9,867 nt of DNA from Lysinibacillus sp. (GCA_012735355.1 JAAYHP010000103.1:1-9867), one strand, 5' to 3'. Numbered from the stretch's first letter, positions 1 through 8,222 are shown. Notes: a model not told the origin generated them from the sequence alone. Made by a program: numbers and translations.

Positions 1-789
1 ATGTTACTTTTAGCTTTAACCTCACTTATTTTAGCAGCATGTGGAACTGGAGGCAGTGACACAAGCTCTTCAGAAGGTACAAACGAAAAAGAAAGCAATG
101 AGACTGGTGGAGAAAAAAGAAAATTGCTTGTAGGAACGGAAGCGACATTCGCACCATTCGAATATATGGATGATAGCGGAAATATTGTTGGTATTGATGT
201 AGATATTTTAGATGCAATTGCGGAAGAGTTAGGTATTGAATATGAAATTCGTCATGTAGGTTGGGACCCTGTATTCCAAATGGTACAAAGTGGTGAACTA
301 GATCTTGGTGCTTCTGGTATAACAATTACGGAACAACGTAAGGAATCCTTTGACTTTACAGAACCATATTTTGAAGCTACACAAGTGATCGTTGTAAATG
401 AAGATTCAGAAATTGCATCAGCTCAAGATTTAGAAGGTAAAAAAGTTTCCGTTCAAATTAACTCTACTGGTCACCAAGCTGCCAAAAAACTTTTAGGTGA
501 AACAAACCCAGATATTTTAGCGTATGAAAACCTTCCGTTAGCAATTCAAGAAGTAATTAATGGTGCAACTGCAGCGGCAATTGGTGATAACGCGGTAGTT
601 TATGAGTACTTAAAAAATAATCCGAACGCAAAATTAAAAGTGATTGAAGATGATGCATTTGAAAAAGAGTACTATGCTTTAATGGTTAAAAAAGGAAACG
701 CTGAAGTGTTGAATCTATTAAATGAAGGGTTACAAAAAATTAAAGAAAATGGAAAGTTAGCAGAAATAACTGGCCAAGAAATTGAATAA
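1..789 (+). CDS. Amino acid ABC transporter substrate-binding lipoprotein (SBP_bac_3 family), probably 5'-truncated
   Basis: This is the extracytoplasmic receptor of a polar amino acid importer (glutamine/arginine/lysine/cystine type). It captures the ligand outside the membrane and delivers it to the permease encoded next. Visible residues are a hydrophobic signal core (2-13), a lipobox LAAC (11-14) with Cys14 as the lipidation site, and a Ser/Glu/Gly/Lys-rich linker (about 15-40). The family-3 solute-binding fold follows, with TFAPFEY (49-55), GIDVDIL (64-70) and ITITEQRKESFDFTEPY from 107. Arg113 is in the position that binds the ligand alpha-carboxylate in this family. The only ATG is at base 1 and the usual positively charged signal-peptide n-region is missing, so the true start probably lies a few codons upstream. 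The permease begins 21 bp downstream. The exact substrate cannot be read from sequence. Confidence 0.9.
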   Translation: MLLLALTSLILAACGTGGSDTSSSEGTNEKESNETGGEKRKLLVGTEATFAPFEYMDDSGNIVGIDVDILDAIAEELGIEYEIRHVGWDPVFQMVQSGELDLGASGITITEQRKESFDFTEPYFEATQVIVVNEDSEIASAQDLEGKKVSVQINSTGHQAAKKLLGETNPDILAYENLPLAIQEVINGATAAAIGDNAVVYEYLKNNPNAKLKVIEDDAFEKEYYALMVKKGNAEVLNLLNEGLQKIKENGKLAEITGQEIE

Positions 790-810
790 TAGATTAAGGG
801 GGTGTTTCAG

Positions 811-1521
811 ATGAATCTCTTCGATATGCGCTGGGATGTAATCTGGAACTACCGTGATTATTTCATACAAGGTATTTGGGTAACGTTAATTTTAACAATA
901 TGTGGGTTTCTTGGCGGATTCATTTTAGGTGTATTAGTCGGCCTTGGGAAAAATTCAAAAAGAAAACTTTAATATTGGCCGTGTAAATTGTATATTGACC
1001 TCATTCGAGGTACACCATTACTTGTGCAAATTTTCATCATTCATTTTGCCTTTATTCCAACAATCTTTGGGCAATCTTACGGATTTATGGTTTCCGGAAT
1101 CACCGCTCTCGTTATTAATTGTTCTGCATATACAGCGGAAATTATTCGAGCAGGAATTCAGTCCATAGATAAAGGGCAGATGGAAGCAGCGAGATCCCTT
1201 GGATTAAATCACATTCAAGCGATGCGAAAAATTATTTTACCACAGGCATTCCGCAGAATGGTTCCACCGCTTGGAAATGAATTTATTACTTTATTAAAGG
1301 ACTCATCCCTTGTAATGGTTATTGCTGCGAACGATATTTTATATGCGGCAAAAGTGATTTCTGGCGCCTATTACATCGTTTGGGAGCCTTATCTCACTGC
1401 AGCAGTTCTTTATTTAATTTTAACGTTCATCGTTTCGAAAGTCGTATCGTTTATCGAGAAACGATTCAGTATTGAATACAATCCGCGCAAAGGAAAAAGA
1501 GAAGGGCGGGTTGCAGCATGA
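811..1521 (+). pseudogene. Amino acid ABC transporter permease (HisM/ArtQ type), interrupted by an in-frame stop
   Basis: This would be the inner-membrane channel subunit of the importer. A good ribosome site (AAGGGGGTG, 796-804) precedes ATG 811. The frame runs 236 codons to TGA 1519-1521, normal for the family, but codon 54 is TAA (970-972). Codons 1-53 hold the N-terminal segment and the first membrane helix (about 19-45). After the stop the same frame continues with YIDLIRGTPLLVQ, then the cytoplasmic EAA loop that contacts the ATPase (EAARSLGL, about 124-131, then a PQAFRRMVPPLGNE stretch) and further membrane helices. The alignment across the stop has no gap: family members carry Leu here, so TTA to TAA is the simplest explanation. 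A gene caller may report only the downstream piece from TTG 988, which lacks helix 1 and has no ribosome site. It may be a true recent nonsense mutation or a base-call error. Confidence 0.85.
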
Positions 1522-2240
1522 TTAGAATAGAAAATCTTCATAAAAGTTATGGTGATTTAGAAGTTTTAAAAGGGATCGACTATGAAATACACGAAAAAGA
1601 AGTTGTTTGTGTAATTGGCCCTTCTGGTTCGGGAAAAAGTACATTTTTACGATGCATCAATTTGCTTGAAGAGATTACAGATGGAGCAATCTATATTGAA
1701 GGTACAAAAATCAATGATCCAAAGACGAATATTAATGAAATTCGTACGGAAGTGGGAATGGTGTTTCAACAATTTAATTTATTCCCCCATATGAATGTAT
1801 TAGATAATATAACGATGGCTCCAATAATGATTCGAAAAATGCAAAAACAAGAAGCAGAACAATTGGCTTTTAGTTTATTGGATAAAGTCGGTCTTCGTGA
1901 TAAAGCCTACAATTACCCACAACAATTATCAGGAGGTCAACAACAACGGGTAGCTATCGCTCGTGCTTTAGCGATGAAGCCAAAAGTGATGTTGTTTGAC
2001 GAACCGACATCTGCTCTTGACCCTGAAATGGTCAATGAAGTGCTAGATGTAATGAAACAACTGGCCCATGAAGGAATGACGATGGTTGTCGTTACTCATG
2101 AAATGGGATTTGCTCGGGAAGTAGCAGATCGGGTGATTTTCATGGATGGTGGCTATATCATCGAAGAAGGAACGCCAGAAGAAGTTTTTGGTAATCCACA
2201 AAACGAGCGAACAAAAGAATTTTTAAGAAAAGTGTTATAA
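1518..2240 (+). CDS. Amino acid ABC transporter ATP-binding protein (GlnQ/ArtM family)
   Basis: This is the cytoplasmic ATPase that powers the importer. At 240 residues it has the standard length of polar amino acid transporter ATPases. All nucleotide-binding motifs are present in order: Walker [10 protein letters not shown] (34-42), the Q-loop in [11 protein letters not shown] (82-92), the ABC signature LSGGQQQR (137-144), Walker [15 protein letters not shown] (157-170, catalytic Glu162) and the H-loop His194 in VVVTHEMG. Its ATG overlaps the permease TGA as ATGA, which suggests translational coupling. If the stop in the permease is real, coupling and transporter function should both suffer, yet this gene shows no decay. 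A hairpin terminator begins ten bases after the stop. The ATPase family is certain; the transported amino acid is not. Confidence 0.95.
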   Translation: MIRIENLHKSYGDLEVLKGIDYEIHEKEVVCVIGPSGSGKSTFLRCINLLEEITDGAIYIEGTKINDPKTNINEIRTEVGMVFQQFNLFPHMNVLDNITMAPIMIRKMQKQEAEQLAFSLLDKVGLRDKAYNYPQQLSGGQQQRVAIARALAMKPKVMLFDEPTSALDPEMVNEVLDVMKQLAHEGMTMVVVTHEMGFAREVADRVIFMDGGYIIEEGTPEEVFGNPQNERTKEFLRKVL

Positions 2241-2249
2241 AGTATGAAG

Positions 2250-2285
2250 GGACATCTCCAACTTCGGAGATGTCCTTATTATTTT
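2250..2285. terminator. Rho-independent, probably bidirectional terminator
   Basis: A perfect 10-bp inverted repeat, GGACATCTCC (2250-2259) and GGAGATGTCC (2266-2275), has a six-base loop and is followed by the T-rich run TTATTATTTT. It lies between the ATPase stop and the end of the convergent coat gene. The T-rich tail suits plus-strand transcription better. The minus-strand side is only mildly T-rich, so bidirectional use is an inference from gene arrangement. Confidence 0.85.
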
Positions 2286-2298
2286 AAAAGGAGAGATT

Positions 2299-2916
2299 TT
2301 AGTTCGGCATGGCTTTTGCTTTTTCTGCTTGACCGTACATATTTAACATTGTTTGCATATCGGAAGGAGCTAGTTGAGGAACTTGGTAATATCCTTTTTT
2401 GTTTTGGTAAAGGGAAAGTTCATATGCCATTTCAATACAGTTCGGAATGGAGTCCTGTAATACGCGGCGAACAACTGGGTTTGTTGATTCTAGTGCAGCT
2501 AATGTTTTTCCAGATGCAGCCATTTTATGTTGACTTAATAAGAAACCGGAAATAATGCCATCGTCAATTTCGTTAGCAGACGTCATTGGCTTTTTCGGTT
2601 GTGTTGGTGTTAAGCCGTATTTCGTGTCATTGCCCATTTGCTTTTTGTAAGAACGAGTAGGGTGGCTCGGATCTTGTCCCGTTTTAAAACATTCGGCAGT
2701 AATGTTGTATTCATCAAGCATGAAGGCATATTGTCTATCTAAAATATTTAGCAATTCAGGATCTTGTACATGAGGACGTAGTAAAATAAACATATTGAGT
2801 GCACCAATAGCAGCGCTTAGCACCTCATGAACATCCATTACCTCGTGGGCACCGTGGTTCATTGACAATGGCATATTTCCTGAAGTCTGTTGTTGATTCA
2901 TAAATTGATTTTCCAT
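2299..2916 (-). CDS. Spore coat protein, CotF family
   Basis: The 205-residue protein resembles CotF-like proteins of spore-forming Bacillales, which are laid down in the coat by the mother cell. The N-terminus is rich in Gln, Asn and Met (1-20). Two helical segments follow: about 28-75 (EVLSAAIGALNMF, then a Tyr-rich stretch) and about 113-178, where SANEIDDGIISGFLLSQHK through ELSLYQNKKGYYQVP has the look of the Coat_F domain, including its characteristic end (Lys-Gly-Tyr-Tyr). A Pro/Lys linker (about 81-112) separates them. No signal peptide or membrane helix is seen. AAGGAGG lies upstream of the ATG with a fairly long 13-base spacing. No clear SigE or SigK promoter could be made out. The gene converges on the transporter operon and diverges from the glutaredoxin-like gene. 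It is the strongest sign that the organism sporulates. Confidence 0.85.
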   Translation of the reverse strand: MENQFMNQQQTSGNMPLSMNHGAHEVMDVHEVLSAAIGALNMFILLRPHVQDPELLNILDRQYAFMLDEYNITAECFKTGQDPSHPTRSYKKQMGNDTKYGLTPTQPKKPMTSANEIDDGIISGFLLSQHKMAASGKTLAALESTNPVVRRVLQDSIPNCIEMAYELSLYQNKKGYYQVPQLAPSDMQTMLNMYGQAEKAKAMPN

Positions 2917-3028
2917 TGAAATAAAAATTCCTCCTTAAATAATTTTGTACAGTAGTACATTACTATTTTGGCTTAATATATAATTGATTATTCAATAAGA
3001 TTTGAACGTAAACGAAAGCATAAAGAAA

Positions 3029-3044
3029 AGAGGGAATAAATGTG
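3029..3044 (+). promoter_or_regulatory. Ribosome binding site deciding a GTG start
   Basis: AGAGGG (3029-3034) lies seven bases before GTG 3042. The ATG two bases upstream (3040) reads straight into TGA, so it cannot be the start. GTG 3042 is therefore preferred; a second GTG at 3048 would be too far from the site. Confidence 0.6.
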
Positions 3045-3278
3045 AAAGTGAATTTTTTTACTAGACCAAATTGTCCGTTATGTGTAGATGGATTAAACAT
3101 GTTAAAACTTGTACAAGAAGATGTTCCGTTTGAAATTAACATAATAAATATAGAAGAGGACGATTATATTCATGAAAAATATATGCTGATGATCCCTGTC
3201 GTTGAGAAGGATGGGGAAATTATCCAGTATGGACAGTTAGACTATGTGACTTTATATGAAAGATTAAATGATAATTAA
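3042..3278 (+). CDS. Small glutaredoxin/thioredoxin-like protein
   Basis: This 78-residue protein has a minimal thioredoxin fold. It carries a beta strand KVNFFTRP, a Cys-Pro-Leu-Cys redox motif (Cys11 and Cys14), a helix (about 15-26), and a cis-proline candidate Pro52 in MIPVVEKDG, which in this fold sits opposite the active site. This matches the short glutaredoxin-family proteins often annotated as hypothetical in Bacillales. The likely role is cytoplasmic thiol-disulfide exchange; no partner can be named. Translation begins at GTG. The gene stands alone: the coat gene is divergent and gap lies 168 bp downstream. From general recall, a gene of this type often precedes cggR-gapA in Bacillus relatives, so its position may be ancestral. 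Confidence 0.8.
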   Translation: MKVNFFTRPNCPLCVDGLNMLKLVQEDVPFEINIINIEEDDYIHEKYMLMIPVVEKDGEIIQYGQLDYVTLYERLNDN

Positions 3279-3446
3279 TTGCTATAATGAATTAAGAGTT
3301 TTATTATAATGCCGTATAAAAATCATAAAATTATCACAATTAATAAAATTTTAAAAAAATTGATTATTCTATGGAATACTTATAAAATTATAATTAGGTT
3401 GAAAAGACTGAAAAGAGTAAACATTGTTTAATGGAGGTAACAGTAT
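3279..3446. other. A+T-rich intergenic region upstream of gap
   Basis: This gap-upstream region of 168 bp is very A+T-rich. It contains TATAAT boxes at 3283-3288 and 3305-3310 without convincing -35 partners, and the better gap promoter candidate at 3360-3388. No repeat of the CGGGAC type expected of a CggR operator, no obvious catabolite-response element and no strong terminator hairpin is visible. There is no room for a regulator gene. Confidence 0.6.
3360..3388 (+). promoter_or_regulatory. Candidate SigA promoter of gap
   Basis: TTGATT (3360-3365) and TAAAAT (3383-3388) are separated by 17 bp, the ideal housekeeping spacing. Transcription would begin near 3395, giving a leader of about 50 bases before the gap ATG. 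In such A+T-rich DNA, matches also occur by chance. Confidence 0.5.
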
Positions 3447-3449
3447 ATG
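3433..3449 (+). promoter_or_regulatory. Ribosome binding site of gap
   Basis: GGAGGT (3433-3438, read as GGAGG plus T) lies about nine bases before ATG 3447, a strong and well-spaced site. It fixes the start, which also matches the conserved N-terminus of the enzyme family. Confidence 0.8.
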
Positions 3450-4457
3450 GCATTGAAATTAGCAATTAATGGATTTGGACGAATTGGTCGTTTAGTTTTT
3501 CGTGAGGCAATGAAGTCAGATCAATTTGAAGTTGTAGCAGTAAACGATTTAACAGATGCAAAACAATTAGCACACCTTTTAAAATACGATTCAGTACACG
3601 GTATATACGATGCGGATGTACAACATGACGAAGATGCATTTATCGTGAATGATAAAAGGGTACAAGTCTTTTCAGAAAAAGATCCTGAAAACTTACCTTG
3701 GAAAGATTTAAACGTTGATGTTGTTCTTGAATGTACAGGCATTTTCCGTTCAACAGAAGAAGTGTCTAAACATATACAAGCAGGAGCTAAAAAAGTAATT
3801 TTATCCGCTCCTGGAAAAGGTGATATGCCAACATTTGTTATGGGAGTTAATCATACAGAGTATGACCCGAAAACACATCACGTTATTTCAAATGCATCTT
3901 GTACAACAAATTGTTTAGCTCCCGTTGCATAAATATTAGATGAAAAATTCGGCATTAAACGTGGTCTTATGACGACGATTCATTCTTATACAAACGATCA
4001 AAGGGTGCTTGATTTGCCTCATAAAGACGCAAGACGTTCTCGAGCAGCAAGTCTTTCGATGATTCCAACGACTACCGGTGCAGCTGTAGCGGTATCAAAA
4101 GTGTTACCTCAATTAAAAGGAAAATTAGATGGATTTTCTATGCGAGTTCCAACACCGAATGTCTCCTGTGTAGACTTAGTTGTTGAATTGAATGCAGATG
4201 TTACTGTGAAAACTGTCAATGAAGCTTTTAAAGAGGCGGCAGAGGGTGAATATAAAGGAATATTAGATTATTGTGAACTGCCTCTCGTTTCAGTTGATTA
4301 TAATGGTAATGCTCATTCTGCAACGATTGATGCGCTATCTACAATGGTATTAGACAACAATATAGTCAAAGTAATTGCATGGTACGATAATGAAGTTGGT
4401 TATGCTACTCGATTAATGGATTTAGCGGTACATGTTGCAGAACAAGGGTTGGAGTAA
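3447..4457 (+). pseudogene. gap: Glyceraldehyde-3-phosphate dehydrogenase (GapA type), interrupted by an in-frame stop
   Basis: The enzyme oxidises glyceraldehyde 3-phosphate to 1,3-bisphosphoglycerate with NAD. The frame spans 336 codons, full family length, with TAA at codon 162 (3930-3932). Before the stop are the nucleotide-binding NGFGRIGR (8-15), Asp34 in NDLTD (typical of NAD-using rather than NADP-using enzymes), and SNASCTTN with catalytic Cys152. After it, in the same frame and without a gap, come catalytic His179 in HSYTNDQ, the [14 protein letters not shown] segment, [16 protein letters not shown] and the C-terminal WYDNEVGYA. The family has Lys at the stop (CLAPVAK), so AAA to TAA explains it. 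Gene callers may split it into pieces at 3447-3932 and 3969-4457; neither alone can be an active enzyme because Cys and His are separated, and the second piece has no ribosome site. Everything else is well conserved, so the event is recent or a base-call error. Confidence 0.9.
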
Positions 4458-4506
4458 TTAGACCCGAACATATATTTAATTGTGCCATACTAATTGGTAA
4501 ACATAA

Positions 4507-4533
4507 AAAAAGTGTAACATATTTACACTTTTT
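4507..4533 (+). terminator. Rho-independent terminator after gap
   Basis: An 11-bp perfect stem, AAAAAGTGTAA (4507-4517) and TTACACTTTTT (4523-4533), has a five-base loop. The A tract before and T tract after make it a plausible terminator on either strand, though the stem is A+T-rich and perhaps leaky. It ends the gap unit 49 bp after its stop codon. Confidence 0.75.
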
Positions 4534-4570
4534 ATAGTTAAAAAGTATAGCCTATTTTTCAAGAAGGATT

Positions 4571-4576
4571 TATAAT
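4571..4576 (+). promoter_or_regulatory. Candidate -10 box between the two terminators
   Basis: A perfect TATAAT lies between the two hairpins. The hexamer 17 bp upstream, TAGCCT (4548-4553), is a poor -35 match. If used, transcription would start close to 4583 and run almost at once into the hairpin at 4590-4626. Confidence 0.25.
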
Positions 4577-4589
4577 AATGTAGGGTAAA

Positions 4590-4626
4590 AAGGAGTGGTG
4601 GAATAACCCATCGCTTCTTCTTTTTT
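4590..4626 (+). terminator. Second hairpin with T run upstream of pgk
   Basis: The strands 4590-4601 and 4608-4619 pair over 12 bp (three G-T wobbles) around a six-base loop AATAAC, followed by C and six T. It has the form of a plus-strand Rho-independent terminator or attenuator. It is the second such structure between gap and pgk. Confidence 0.65.
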
Positions 4627-4668
4627 GTAAATTTAATTAAAAAAGACAGAATATACGAATTTTTGTAC

Positions 4669-4674
4669 TATAAT
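4669..4674 (+). promoter_or_regulatory. Candidate -10 box of the pgk-tpiA-gpmI-eno operon
   Basis: A perfect TATAAT lies downstream of both terminators and about 58 bp before the pgk ATG, where a pgk promoter is expected. A -35 is not convincing: the best partial match, AAGACA (4643-4648), is 20 bp away. Confidence 0.4.
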
Positions 4675-4731
4675 ATTGTCTTAGGAAAAGTTTTAAAGGA
4701 TTGGTATTGTAGATTTTTAGGAGGTTACTTC

Positions 4732-5916
4732 ATGTTTTTAAAAAAGACTCTCAATGATATTGATGTGCACGGTAAACGTGTGTTTGTACGGGTGGACTTT
4801 AACGTACCGATGGAAGACGGAAAAGTAGCTGATGATACAAGAATCCGTGCAGCAATCCCAACGATTGAACAATTAACTTCTAAAGGAGCAAAAGTAATTT
4901 TAGCTTCCCATCTTGGTCGTCCAAAAGGTGAAGTGAAAGAAGAGATGCGTTTAACTGCAGTTGGTGAGCGCCTTTCTGAATTAATCAACAAACCGGTGAA
5001 AAAATTAGATGAATCTGTTGGGGCAATCGTTGAATCAACAGTTAATAAAATGAACAATGGTGATATCGTACTGCTTGAAAATGTACGTTTCCATAAAGGG
5101 GAAGAAAAAAATGATGAGGAGCTCGCGAAAAATTTTGCCCGCTTGGCAGATATTTATGTGAATGATGCCTTTGGAACTGCTCATCGCGCCCATGCTTCTA
5201 CAGAAGGAATTGCGAAGTTTATTCCAGCCGTTTCCGGTTTATTAATGGAAAAAGAATTAGAAGTTTTAGGGAAAGCTTTATCGAACCCAGAAAGACCATT
5301 TACAGCGATCATCGGTGGGGCAAAAGTAAAAGATAAAATTGGCGTCATCGAAAATTTGCTTGATAAAGTGGATAACTTAATTATCGGTGGGGGTCTTTCC
5401 TTTACGTTTGTTAAAGCGCAAGGCTATGAAATCGGTAAATCTTTACTAGAAGAAGATAAAATCGAATTAGCTCGTCGCTTTATTGAAAAGGCAAAGGAAA
5501 AAGGGGTTAACCTTTATATGCCTGTAGATGCGGTTGTGGCGAAGGAGTTTTCTCCAGATGCCGAGGCAGAAGTAGTCGATATCGATCAAATTCCTGAAGA
5601 TAGAATGGGGTTAGACATCGGTCCAAAAACAGCTGAAAAATATGCTGAAGTGATTAAAGATTCTAAATTAATCATCTGGAATGGGCCTATGGGTGTCTTT
5701 GAAATGGATAAATTTGCAGAAGGAACTAAAAAAGTTGCAGAAGCAATGGCTGAAACAAAAGGTTATACTATAATTGGTGGCGGTGATTCTGCTGCGGCGG
5801 TGGAAAAATTCGGCGTTGCAAATAAAATGGATCACATCTCAACAGGTGGAGGAGCTTCCCTTGAATTAATGGAAGGAAGAAACTTACCTGGTATTGTAGC
5901 TTTGAACGATAAATAA
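4732..5916 (+). CDS. pgk: Phosphoglycerate kinase
   Basis: This cytoplasmic enzyme transfers phosphate between 1,3-bisphosphoglycerate and ADP, making ATP in glycolysis. The length of 394 residues is standard. The frame is open further upstream, but AGGAGG (4719-4724) sits seven bases before ATG 4732, and the protein from there ([18 protein letters not shown]) matches the family N-terminus. Motifs are VRVDFNVPM (19-27, substrate-binding Arg, Asp and Asn), [35 protein letters not shown], a glycine-rich hinge and nucleotide region ([12 protein letters not shown], then [10 protein letters not shown]), [16 protein letters not shown] (349-353) and [11 protein letters not shown] near the C-terminus. 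It is first in a four-gene operon; tpiA starts 13 bp after its stop. The whole frame is intact with no missing key residue. Confidence 0.97.
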   Translation: MFLKKTLNDIDVHGKRVFVRVDFNVPMEDGKVADDTRIRAAIPTIEQLTSKGAKVILASHLGRPKGEVKEEMRLTAVGERLSELINKPVKKLDESVGAIVESTVNKMNNGDIVLLENVRFHKGEEKNDEELAKNFARLADIYVNDAFGTAHRAHASTEGIAKFIPAVSGLLMEKELEVLGKALSNPERPFTAIIGGAKVKDKIGVIENLLDKVDNLIIGGGLSFTFVKAQGYEIGKSLLEEDKIELARRFIEKAKEKGVNLYMPVDAVVAKEFSPDAEAEVVDIDQIPEDRMGLDIGPKTAEKYAEVIKDSKLIIWNGPMGVFEMDKFAEGTKKVAEAMAETKGYTIIGGGDSAAAVEKFGVANKMDHISTGGGASLELMEGRNLPGIVALNDK

Positions 5917-5929
5917 GGAGAGAATCTCT

Positions 5930-6691
5930 ATGCGTAAACCAATTATTGCTGGTAACTGGAAAATGTATAAAACTTTTGATGAAGCTGTGGAATTTGTGGA
6001 GGCTGTACGAGACAAAATTCCTTCTGAAGAAAAAGTGGATGCAGTGATTTGTGCGCCAGCATTATATTTACCAACATTAACCGATATGTGTGTGGAAACG
6101 GATTTAGCGATCGGGGCACAGAACATGCATTTCGAAGAGGAAGGTGCCTTTACCGGCGAAATTAGTCCGAAAATGTTGGAATCAATCCATGTGGATTATG
6201 TTATTTTAGGTCATTCAGAACGTCGGGAATATTTTAATGAAACGGACGAAGCGGTGAATAAAAAGGTGCGAGCTGCCCTTTCCCACGGGATCGTGCCAAT
6301 CATTTGCTGTGGTGAAACGTTGGAAGAACGTGAAGCAGGGAAAACGGAAGAAAAAGTGACTCATCAAGTGAAAGCAGCGTTAGCAGGTTTTACCTCTGAA
6401 GAAGTGCAACATATGGTCATCGCTTATGAGCCGATTTGGGCAATTGGCACAGGCAAAACAGCAACAGCGGATGATGCGAATGCAGTTTGTGGTCACATTC
6501 GAAAAGTTGTGGAAGAGTTGTATGGTAGTGAGGCTAGCGAAAATATTCGCATTCAATATGGCGGAAGCGTAAAACCAGAAAATATTGAAGAGTTATTATC
6601 GAAGGAACATATTGATGGCGCGCTCGTAGGTGGAGCGAGTTTACAAGCAGAATCATATTTAAAATTATTGGAGGCGGGGGCAAATGCCTAG
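5930..6691 (+). CDS. tpiA: Triosephosphate isomerase
   Basis: The enzyme interconverts dihydroxyacetone phosphate and glyceraldehyde 3-phosphate in the cytoplasm, acting as a dimer. At 253 residues it is of normal size and fully intact. The catalytic set is visible: Asn9 and Lys11 in AGNWKM, His95 in ILGHSERRE, Glu167 in [14 protein letters not shown] (flexible loop 6 at about 170-178) and the phosphate-binding QYGGSV and GALVGGASL near the end. AAGGAG (5915-5920) overlaps the pgk stop and is nine bases from the ATG. The 3' end overlaps gpmI by eight bases, and the gpmI ribosome site lies inside this gene, so the two are probably translationally coupled. Confidence 0.97.
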   Translation: MRKPIIAGNWKMYKTFDEAVEFVEAVRDKIPSEEKVDAVICAPALYLPTLTDMCVETDLAIGAQNMHFEEEGAFTGEISPKMLESIHVDYVILGHSERREYFNETDEAVNKKVRAALSHGIVPIICCGETLEEREAGKTEEKVTHQVKAALAGFTSEEVQHMVIAYEPIWAIGTGKTATADDANAVCGHIRKVVEELYGSEASENIRIQYGGSVKPENIEELLSKEHIDGALVGGASLQAESYLKLLEAGANA

Positions 6692-8213
6692 AAAGCCAGT
6701 CGCGTTAATTATTTTAGATGGCTTTGCATTAAGGGATGAAGTGTACGGCAATGCGGTTGCACAAAGTAAAAAACCGAATTTTGATCGATATTGGTCTACC
6801 TTCCCTCATGCTACTTTAACAGCATGTGGGGAAGCGGTGGGACTACCGGATGGACAAATGGGGAACTCGGAAGTAGGACATTTGAATATCGGTGCAGGTA
6901 GAATTGTATACCAAAGTTTAACGCGAATTCATAAATCGATTCGTGAAGGCGAGTTTTTCGAAAACGAAAAGCTTTTGGGAGCAATCAGCCATGTTAAAGA
7001 ACATAATTCAAAATTACATATTATGGGATTGCTTTCCGACGGTGGTGTACATAGTCATTATGAACATTTATTTGCTTTGCTGAAGCTGGCAAAACAACAT
7101 AATGTGAATGAAGTGTACGTCCATGGATTTTTAGATGGCCGGGATGTAGGTCCGAAAACGGCGATGGAGTATATTGAAGAAACAGAAAAACAAATGAAGG
7201 AAATAGGCGTCGGCCAGTTTGCTTCAATCCACGGTCGTTATTATGCAATGGACCGGGACAAACGTTGGGAGCGAGTGGAATTATCTTATAAAGTGCTTGT
7301 GGATGGCGAAGGAGAAACGGCTACAAATGCTAAAGAAGGCGTTGAGAATTCCTACGCTGCAGATGTAACCGATGAATTCGTTGTTCCTTTTGTTATCCTT
7401 CGTGACGGAAAGCCCGTTGCGACAGTCGATACAAATGATGCGATTGTCTTCTTTAATTTCCGACCTGACCGAGCAATACAATTATCGACTGCCTTTACGA
7501 ACGGTGGTTTTACTGGATTCGAGCTTTCTCCTAAACATCCAAAAAATTTAAAATACGTAACTTTCACTGAATATAGTGATGAAGTTGTTGCAGATGTAGT
7601 CTTTGAGAATGAAAACTTAGTAAATACTGTGGGCGAAGTTATTGCGAGAAATGGCTTAACTCAACTGCGTATTGCAGAAACGGAAAAATATCCGCACGTT
7701 ACATATTTCATGAGCGGCGGTCGCGAAGAAACATTCCAAGGCGAAGAGCGGATTTTAATTGCATCACCGAAAGTTCCTACATATGATTTAAAACCGGAAA
7801 TGAGCGCCTATGAAGTAACCGAAGCTTTACTTGCTGAACTGGAAGCAGACAAATTTGATGCCATTATTTTAAATTACGCAAACCCAGATATGGTTGGACA
7901 TAGTGGTATGCTGGAGCCGACAATTAAAGCGATCGAAGCGGTAGATGAATGTTTAGGTCGCGTTGTTGATAAAATTCTTGAACTTGGCGGAACAGCAATC
8001 ATTACTGCTGACCACGGAAATTCCGATGAAGTTTTGACGCTGGATGGAAAGCCAATGACGGCACATACGACAAATCCAGTACCTGTAATTGTGACAAAAC
8101 AAGGAATTGATTTGAGAAATAATGGGATTTTAGCAGATTTAGCACCAACTATGTTAAAATTATTAAATGTAGATCAGCCGGAAGAAATGACGGGAAAACC
8201 ATTATTTGAGTAG
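6684..8213 (+). CDS. gpmI: 2,3-bisphosphoglycerate-independent phosphoglycerate mutase
   Basis: This manganese-dependent enzyme converts 3-phosphoglycerate to 2-phosphoglycerate through a phosphoserine intermediate. It is the form typical of spore-forming Bacilli, where its Mn and pH dependence is linked to 3-phosphoglycerate storage in spores. The length is 509 residues, normal for the family. Residues visible are Asp12 (LDGFA), nucleophile Ser62 in [10 protein letters not shown], His123 (SDGGVHSH), Arg153-Asp154 (DGRD), Arg185 and Arg191, FRPDR with Arg260 and Arg263, Lys335, Asp402 and His406 (NPDMVGHSG), Asp443-His444 (ADHGNSDE) and His461. From about residue 260 the numbering is one behind the Geobacillus enzyme. 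The start overlaps tpiA by eight bases; GGAGG (6670-6674) precedes it. Confidence 0.97.
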   Translation: MPRKPVALIILDGFALRDEVYGNAVAQSKKPNFDRYWSTFPHATLTACGEAVGLPDGQMGNSEVGHLNIGAGRIVYQSLTRIHKSIREGEFFENEKLLGAISHVKEHNSKLHIMGLLSDGGVHSHYEHLFALLKLAKQHNVNEVYVHGFLDGRDVGPKTAMEYIEETEKQMKEIGVGQFASIHGRYYAMDRDKRWERVELSYKVLVDGEGETATNAKEGVENSYAADVTDEFVVPFVILRDGKPVATVDTNDAIVFFNFRPDRAIQLSTAFTNGGFTGFELSPKHPKNLKYVTFTEYSDEVVADVVFENENLVNTVGEVIARNGLTQLRIAETEKYPHVTYFMSGGREETFQGEERILIASPKVPTYDLKPEMSAYEVTEALLAELEADKFDAIILNYANPDMVGHSGMLEPTIKAIEAVDECLGRVVDKILELGGTAIITADHGNSDEVLTLDGKPMTAHTTNPVPVIVTKQGIDLRNNGILADLAPTMLKLLNVDQPEEMTGKPLFE

Positions 8214-8222
8214 TTTGGATTG

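Noticed and set aside
944..1168. Overlapping 74-residue frame across the permease stop, suggesting a frameshift
   Set aside because: The permease motifs on both sides of the stop lie in the same frame (ATG 811), so no frameshift is needed; this is an off-frame reading.
2244..2555. Plus-strand frame opposite the coat gene
   Set aside because: It starts inside the terminator hairpin and is an antisense shadow of the CotF-like gene, with no recognisable domain.
3969..4457. Independent C-terminal GAPDH gene
   Set aside because: There is no ribosome site and the conserved sequence extends upstream of this ATG in the same frame to the TAA, so it is the second half of the broken gene.
811..4457. 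Reassignment of TAA to a sense codon
   Set aside because: Several intact genes in the window terminate properly at TAA, with protein ends where the families end.
4663..4731. Upstream N-terminal extension of phosphoglycerate kinase
   Set aside because: The frame is open, but the extension is unlike the family, while AGGAGG is well placed before ATG 4732 and gives the usual 394 residues.
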